Shown here piece by piece: positions 35,283 through 39,308 of a DNA stretch of 39,308 nucleotides. The stretch is taken from NCBI GenBank assembly GCA_016934975.1, contig JAFGRV010000380.1:1-39308 (forward strand), written 5' to 3'. The DNA comes from Spirochaetales bacterium. GTDB taxonomy: Bacteria > Spirochaetota > Spirochaetia > SZUA-6 > JAFGRV01. The translations under genes were made by a program, and so were the position numbers. Positions within the stretch are counted from its first letter, which is position 1. Each line of letters begins with the position of its first letter. The notes under the pieces were generated by a model. That model was given only the letters and a program-made list of their open reading frames with translations. It searched no databases and was not told the origin of the DNA.

Positions 35283-36290
35283 CTAAAAATTTGGAATTGG
35301 TTTCATCTCCGACCGCCGTCGTCCGAAAAGTTTCAGCCGTAAATCGGCAATTGAATCGGTAAAATCTTCAATTTCCCATCCCGGGCGTGAAAGCACATCC
35401 CGTACAAGGAACCTCCTTAGAAACGAACAAAGCTCATCAGGCACTGTTTCAGGTACTTCCTTTGTTGCCACATCACCGCCCAGTGCATAAATCATGGTCA
35501 TGGCAAGACTGTAAAAATCCGACCGGGGAATGAGAACATTCCCGGCCATCTGTTCCGGTGAGGCATAATAGGGTGTGTAGCCGATGTTTTTTGCATCGCT
35601 TTTAGGCCGGATCATGGCGAGTCCGTAATCCACAAGTACAACCGTATGACTTGACGGCTGCATTATAATATTCTGGGGTTTAACATCCCCGTGAACGACG
35701 CCATGATAATGAAGGTATTTTAAGATATTCAGAGTCCGCTCCATGACCCAGCAGACATGTTCGGGGTCAAGACGGGTGTTTTTTTCAATAATTTTTGCAA
35801 GGGTGGGACCGGGAATATAACTCATGACAATCGCGTAGCTCCCGTCATCCAGCCGCACAAGGTCCCTGATTGCGGGAATCCCGAAGTGCCTGAGATCCCA
35901 GATAGCCCGGGCTTCATCCATAAGTATTTCCGCGTCCTGGGGGGAAATATTTATTCCATGTTTGATGCATACCGGGGTTTTAAGTTTGATATGTTCTCCC
36001 CTGTATGTGCGTCCGAATCCTCCTTCCGCGATAAGTTCAAGTACCCGGAAACCCCCGATATCTGTCTCTTCAAGATCGTTTCGTTCTTTATCATAGGCCT
36101 CCCGCTTTTTTTTATCCAGGAGGATTTCTTTTGCATTATTAATCACTTTCGCGATTTTTTGGTCACCATCTGTTTTATCAGGATGATATTCCTGAATAAG
36201 TACTTTATAAGCCGCATTAATAACTTCCGGTCTGGCCCTGGGGCTTACTTCGAGGATATCATATAGATTACCGGAAAGATCATCTCCCAT
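35283..36290 (-). CDS. J-domain-Ser/Thr kinase fusion
   Basis: Residues about 5-70 are a canonical J-domain: LYDILEVSPRARPEVINAAYKVL and YHPDK with a complete HPD motif. Residues about 78-320 are a protein kinase: glycine loop IAEGGFGRTYRG, VCIKHG (likely the ATP-binding Lys), HGDVKPQN catalytic loop (HGD in place of HRD) and DYGLA in place of DFG, then YASPEQM and DFYSLAMTMIYALGG. The fusion suggests that a kinase is brought to, or recruits, an Hsp70 system. It lacks a membrane segment and is likely cytoplasmic. It heads an operon with the VWA protein and the PK-like barrel. HRD-to-HGD changes occur in some active bacterial kinases, so activity is likely but not certain. Confidence 0.9.
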   Translation of the reverse strand: MGDDLSGNLYDILEVSPRARPEVINAAYKVLIQEYHPDKTDGDQKIAKVINNAKEILLDKKKREAYDKERNDLEETDIGGFRVLELIAEGGFGRTYRGEHIKLKTPVCIKHGINISPQDAEILMDEARAIWDLRHFGIPAIRDLVRLDDGSYAIVMSYIPGPTLAKIIEKNTRLDPEHVCWVMERTLNILKYLHYHGVVHGDVKPQNIIMQPSSHTVVLVDYGLAMIRPKSDAKNIGYTPYYASPEQMAGNVLIPRSDFYSLAMTMIYALGGDVATKEVPETVPDELCSFLRRFLVRDVLSRPGWEIEDFTDSIADLRLKLFGRRRSEMKPIPNF

Positions 36291-36469
36291 TATAATTCCT
36301 TTCTTCCTGTCCGTGTTTTGTGAAATAAATGAGTAACAAATTAAAATTTAATGCTACCATTAAAATTATAGTAAATCTTGCGGTATTTTCAAGTGAATCT
36401 ATTTTCAATTTGATATTATTACAGGTGTGGTACTGCCACATTTTTTATTTATGTGAAACTGATTTTATT

Positions 36470-37903
36470 TCATTTTTTATCTGCCGGCATAGCTCTATAT
36501 ATAGAAAACGTTTTTGCATATAAGTCATGTGGTTTTGTGTATTCCTGTTTTTTCCTGATTTCCGATAATAGAAATTTTATTCTCCCGATAGCGATACTTT
36601 TTTCACCTGCCTTCAGATCTGCTTCAGGTCTCACGGAAAGGTTTTTTACCTTGAGTTTTCCTTCCGGATATATGAGAGAGAAGGTCTCTTCGTTGTCCCC
36701 TTTCAGGTGTCTGTCAATAAAATGGGCAAGTTCAATAAAAAATTCATCGTTAAGGATAAAATCGCCTTTTCGTACCTTCTCATAGATGAAAAAAAGACCA
36801 CGGGATGTACTCTGGCTGTGGGCTTTAAAATCATCAACCCGTTCAAAATCGGTCCGTGTGTCCCGCTTGAGTGTGCCGATAGTCGTTGAAAGGGAGAGCA
36901 GCCTTTTCCGGATGGCAGCTATGGCCGGTTCCCCGGTATCAATCCCGATCCATCTTCTTTTTAGTTTTTCAGCGACAGCGAGGGTTGTCCCTGATCCGGC
37001 AAAGGCATCGAGAACAATGTCTCCTTTGCCGGAAGAAGCTCTTATAATACGTTCAAGGAGTTTCTCGGGTTTTTGGGTCGGGTAATGACCGGAGCTCCCG
37101 CGCTCAGGATCTTTTTGCTGCAAATGACTTATATCATCCCACACATCATCGGGTGTGAGGCGGGTGTCCTCATAATAGGTGTATTCTTTATTTCCCGAAT
37201 TTATAGACCAATACACCCTGCCGTCGGGATCAACATTCCGCTTCATATTATTTCTTTTTTGTCTTCCCCAGGGTAATCCGATTTCATGTTGATGAAAAAC
37301 CGCTTTTTTTCCTTTTTTATAGAAATAGAGAGCGGCATGTTTCCGGGCATAATAGGTTTCCGGTCTTCCCCCGGAGGAATAATACCAGATACACTCATTA
37401 AGAAAATTTTCCGGGCCGAAAACTTCATCCATGATTATTTTGATATAATGACCGAATCTCCAGTCTATATGTAGATAAATAGAGCCGTTATCAGCAAGAA
37501 TTTCTTTTAACAATATAAGTCGTATCCGTAAAAACTCAAGAAATGCGGCGCCGGTCATCGTGTCTTTATATGCCTTTTGATTCTGTTGTTTAAATTCCTT
37601 TTTTGTCGCAAAGGGCGGATCAATATAGATAAGGGTTATCCTGTTTTTTGTCATGAGACGATCCCGGTTTTGCTGGTCATCATAGATTGTTTTTAAAACA
37701 GAGAGGTTGTCCCCGTGGATGAGCATATTTGCCCATGAATCATCAAAAGTGTTTTCGCCGTGAAACTCCTCGATTTTTTTAAGGAGAGCCGGGGGAGTCG
37801 TGTTGATAATGTTTTCTTTTGATAATTTGCCGGAATAAACTAATTCATATTCTCCGTTTGCTGCAATACCGATAAGCATATCATTTATCATAAGAAAAAC
37901 CAT
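36470..37903 (-). CDS. Type III-like site-specific DNA methyltransferase
   Basis: 477 residues of the beta class of amino-methyltransferases: catalytic motif DPPF (95-98, LIYIDPPFATKKEF) comes before the SAM-binding motif DAFAGSGTT (299-307), with HYPTQKPEKLLERII between, as in Mod subunits of type III systems. The target adenine or cytosine and the recognition site cannot be inferred. No restriction subunit lies within the window: the next gene downstream on this strand is the J-kinase and upstream is the zinc transporter, so it appears solitary. No clear ribosome binding site is seen; ATG 37891 (MINDM) is an alternative start. The 179-base gap to the J-kinase shows nothing. Confidence 0.88.
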   Translation of the reverse strand: MVFLMINDMLIGIAANGEYELVYSGKLSKENIINTTPPALLKKIEEFHGENTFDDSWANMLIHGDNLSVLKTIYDDQQNRDRLMTKNRITLIYIDPPFATKKEFKQQNQKAYKDTMTGAAFLEFLRIRLILLKEILADNGSIYLHIDWRFGHYIKIIMDEVFGPENFLNECIWYYSSGGRPETYYARKHAALYFYKKGKKAVFHQHEIGLPWGRQKRNNMKRNVDPDGRVYWSINSGNKEYTYYEDTRLTPDDVWDDISHLQQKDPERGSSGHYPTQKPEKLLERIIRASSGKGDIVLDAFAGSGTTLAVAEKLKRRWIGIDTGEPAIAAIRKRLLSLSTTIGTLKRDTRTDFERVDDFKAHSQSTSRGLFFIYEKVRKGDFILNDEFFIELAHFIDRHLKGDNEETFSLIYPEGKLKVKNLSVRPEADLKAGEKSIAIGRIKFLLSEIRKKQEYTKPHDLYAKTFSIYRAMPADKK

Positions 37904-37943
37904 AATATAGGATGAAGTGTATTTTTACAAGCGTTTTTTTCCG

Positions 37944-37964
37944 GTGAGGGAGGTAATCCCTCAC
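37944..37964. repeat. Small perfect hairpin upstream of the methyltransferase
   Basis: GTGAGGGA-GGTAA-TCCCTCAC is perfect over 8 base pairs. It is in the divergent region between the methyltransferase and czcD-like genes. Lacking a T run, it is more likely a regulatory or mobile palindrome than a terminator. Confidence 0.5.
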
Positions 37965-38047
37965 ATAAGAAAGCCACCGGCGTGACCTGAGTGAATTGTG
38001 AAGCTGATTCTTTGTTCTCATCAACCTCATAAAAAGCCCGGATGAGC

Positions 38048-38085
38048 TTGTTGAATTCAGATCATTACTGGTATATTGTAATGAT
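38048..38085 (+). promoter_or_regulatory. Promoter and operator-like palindrome of the zinc transporter
   Basis: ATCATTAC (38061-38068) and GTAATGAT (38078-38085) form a perfect dyad that encloses a TATATT -10 box (38072-38077); TTGTTG at 38048-38053 gives an 18-base spacer as -35. Such a dyad over the -10 is where ArsR/SmtB-type repressors bind. No regulator gene is nearby, so it would have to act from elsewhere. Confidence 0.5.
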
Positions 38086-38106
38086 ATCTGCAAAAGGAGA
38101 TATACT

Positions 38107-38997
38107 ATGAGTCATGATCATGATCATTCTCATTCACACGATAATGTAAAGAGTTTACGCGTTGTATTTTTTCTCAATTTCTTTTTTACCCTTGTGGAGA
38201 TCGCCGGGGGGCTTTTTACCAATAGCCTTGCGATTCTTTCGGATGCTCTCCACGACCTTGGAGATACCTTTTCATTAGGACTTGCCTGGTATCTGGAGAA
38301 ACTCTCGGAGAAAAAGAGGACAAATCGTTTTACCTTCGGATATAAGCGATTTTCCCTTCTCGGGGCCTTCATATCTGCTCTTATCCTCATTTCCGGATCA
38401 ATTTTTATTGTTATTAATGCCATACCCCGGATCCTGCATCCCGAACCAATTCGTCCGTTCTGGATGCTCATCTTTGCACTTGTGGGAATTGGTGTGAACG
38501 GCCTTGCGGTACTACGCCTGCGGAAAGGAAAAAAACTGAATCAGCGGGTCGTTATGCTTCACCTTCTTGAAGATGTCCTCGGGTGGGCGGCGGTCCTTGT
38601 GGGAAGTATTTTTATCCTGATATTTAATTTCGTCATTATCGATCCGATCCTTTCCCTCGTAATCTCCCTTTTCATTTTATGGAAAACCTTGCGTCATTTC
38701 TTAAGAACCGCTCAAATCTTTCTCCAGTCCACACCCTCTCATATTGAAATACAGAAAATAGAAGCAGAGATAAATGCAATAGAAAAAGTTAAAAAAGCCC
38801 ATGATATTCATATCTGGTCCCTTGATGGCTCCGCTCATGTGGCGAGCCTTCATCTTGTAATGGAGAACAATCTGTCCCCGGATGAAATCATCGGTATAAA
38901 ACAGGCCTGCAGGATTATTCTTAAAGAGCATCATGTCGATCATGTCACCATCGAGACGGAACTGGAAACAGAGAGTTGTTTACAGACAGATTGTTAA
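38107..38997 (+). CDS. czcD: CzcD-like zinc cation-diffusion facilitator
   Basis: 296 residues with the cation diffusion facilitator plan: His-rich N-terminus (MSHDHDHSHSHD), six membrane segments and a cytoplasmic C-terminal domain. The metal-site motifs are SDALHDLGD (segment 2) and HLLEDVLGW (segment 5), both characteristic of the CzcD/ZitB group that exports Zn2+ (also Cd2+ or Co2+) in exchange for protons. AAAGGAGATATACT places a strong ribosome binding site before the ATG. The gene follows the dyad promoter directly. It would give metal resistance together with the two-component locus at 3887, but no physical linkage is implied. The C-terminal Cys pair (CLQTDC) might bind metal. Confidence 0.93.
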   Translation: MSHDHDHSHSHDNVKSLRVVFFLNFFFTLVEIAGGLFTNSLAILSDALHDLGDTFSLGLAWYLEKLSEKKRTNRFTFGYKRFSLLGAFISALILISGSIFIVINAIPRILHPEPIRPFWMLIFALVGIGVNGLAVLRLRKGKKLNQRVVMLHLLEDVLGWAAVLVGSIFILIFNFVIIDPILSLVISLFILWKTLRHFLRTAQIFLQSTPSHIEIQKIEAEINAIEKVKKAHDIHIWSLDGSAHVASLHLVMENNLSPDEIIGIKQACRIILKEHHVDHVTIETELETESCLQTDC

Positions 38998-39120
38998 ATG
39001 TTCTTTTTGGCTTAATCTAAAGTGTATCGTGATTATTCTGTTCCGGTTTTGTGGTAAATTATTTCTTTACACTCTCATACCTGTAAAAAGCTGAAATGCT
39101 ACAGTCCGGACAATACGTTA

Positions 39121-39149
39121 TTGAATAAACAACGAGTTTATGCTATATT
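39121..39149 (+). promoter_or_regulatory. Promoter of the UPF0175-like gene
   Basis: TTGAAT (39121-39126) and TATATT (39144-39149) with a 17-base spacer, 17 bases before the start codon. A close-to-consensus sigma-70 pair. I see no terminator in the 168-base gap after czcD. Confidence 0.5.
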
Positions 39150-39165
39150 ATTAACAGGAGTTTAT

Positions 39166-39308
39166 ATGACTACAAAAACATTAACACTTGAGATACCCGG
39201 GGATATTATTATATCGTTAAATGAAAATGAACAAGAATTTTCAAACCAAATGAAATTGTATACAGCTTTATTATTATTTCAGGAACAAAAATTATCCATT
39301 GGAAAAGC
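39166..39308 (+). CDS. UPF0175-like antitoxin (3' truncated)
   Basis: The window ends inside this gene; 47 codons are visible. The opening MTTKTLTLEIPGDIIISLN and the later QMKLYTALLLFQEQKLSIGKA match the UPF0175 family, in which the second part begins a helix-turn-helix-like segment (LxLGKAAELAGxxxxEF). AGGAG five bases before the ATG gives the start. UPF0175 proteins are the antitoxin partners of PIN-domain or DUF3368 toxins, so a toxin gene may lie just beyond the right edge. That part cannot be seen. Confidence 0.75.
   Translation, partial: MTTKTLTLEIPGDIIISLNENEQEFSNQMKLYTALLLFQEQKLSIGK

Overview
The window is about 39 kb of a moderately AT-rich bacterial chromosome with dense coding and many signal, scaffold and chaperone modules. 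The adjacent TIGR03546-like and TIGR03545-like genes, the Rpn-like nuclease relic and the mixture of WD40, LRR, J-domain and two-component proteins fit a free-living, metal-exposed anaerobe, possibly a spirochaete or a neighbouring phylum. That assignment is inference, because no rRNA or tRNA gene is present. I see no CRISPR array and no intact insertion sequence.

Layout. (1) 1-3669: a left-truncated gene and two complete genes for multi-pass GT-C/GT39-like glycosyltransferases. (2) 3887-7716: an OmpR-type response regulator and HAMP histidine kinase, an exported two-repeat PepSY-like protein and an SdiA-regulated/YjiK-like propeller. (3) 7860-11432: a J-domain protein with 26 consecutive Asp, an Rpn-like gene broken by a short double-hairpin element, and a class III-like PPK2. 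(4) 11935-15719: the most interesting locus, a tightly coupled operon of MarR regulator, ArsM-like methyltransferase, a 34-codon Cys-containing peptide missing from the ORF track, a radical SAM/SPASM enzyme and a thioredoxin-thioredoxin reductase fusion. It looks like an undescribed RiPP-type pathway with a thiol or arsenic link. (5) 15730-23467, minus strand: a TagJ/ImpE-like protein (tentative), a coiled-coil protein with a degenerate J-like segment, a 21-repeat WD40 protein and a ClpC/ClpA-type unfoldase. (6) 23828-25894: a G+C-rich exported dockerin/transglutaminase-like/propeller protein, isolated between long non-coding stretches, one of which holds a histidine-kinase remnant. (7) 26861-32599: a PQQ-type propeller, the TIGR03546/TIGR03545-like pair and an LRR protein. 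(8) 36290-32596, minus strand: a J-domain-kinase fusion, a VWA protein with a lysine-rich repeat tail and a pyruvate-kinase-like barrel. (9) 36470-39308: a solitary type III-like DNA methyltransferase, a CzcD-like zinc exporter behind an operator-like palindrome, and the start of a UPF0175 antitoxin-like gene.

How the genes may work together (inference). In region 4 the regulator probably responds to a thiol-reactive signal, the radical SAM enzyme would modify the small peptide, the methyltransferase would act on the peptide or on arsenic, and the fused Trx/TrxR would keep the cysteines reduced. Regions 5 and 8 look like multi-protein assemblies that combine ATP-driven remodelling, chaperone-recruiting J-like domains, kinase signalling and large scaffolds; their substrates are unknown.
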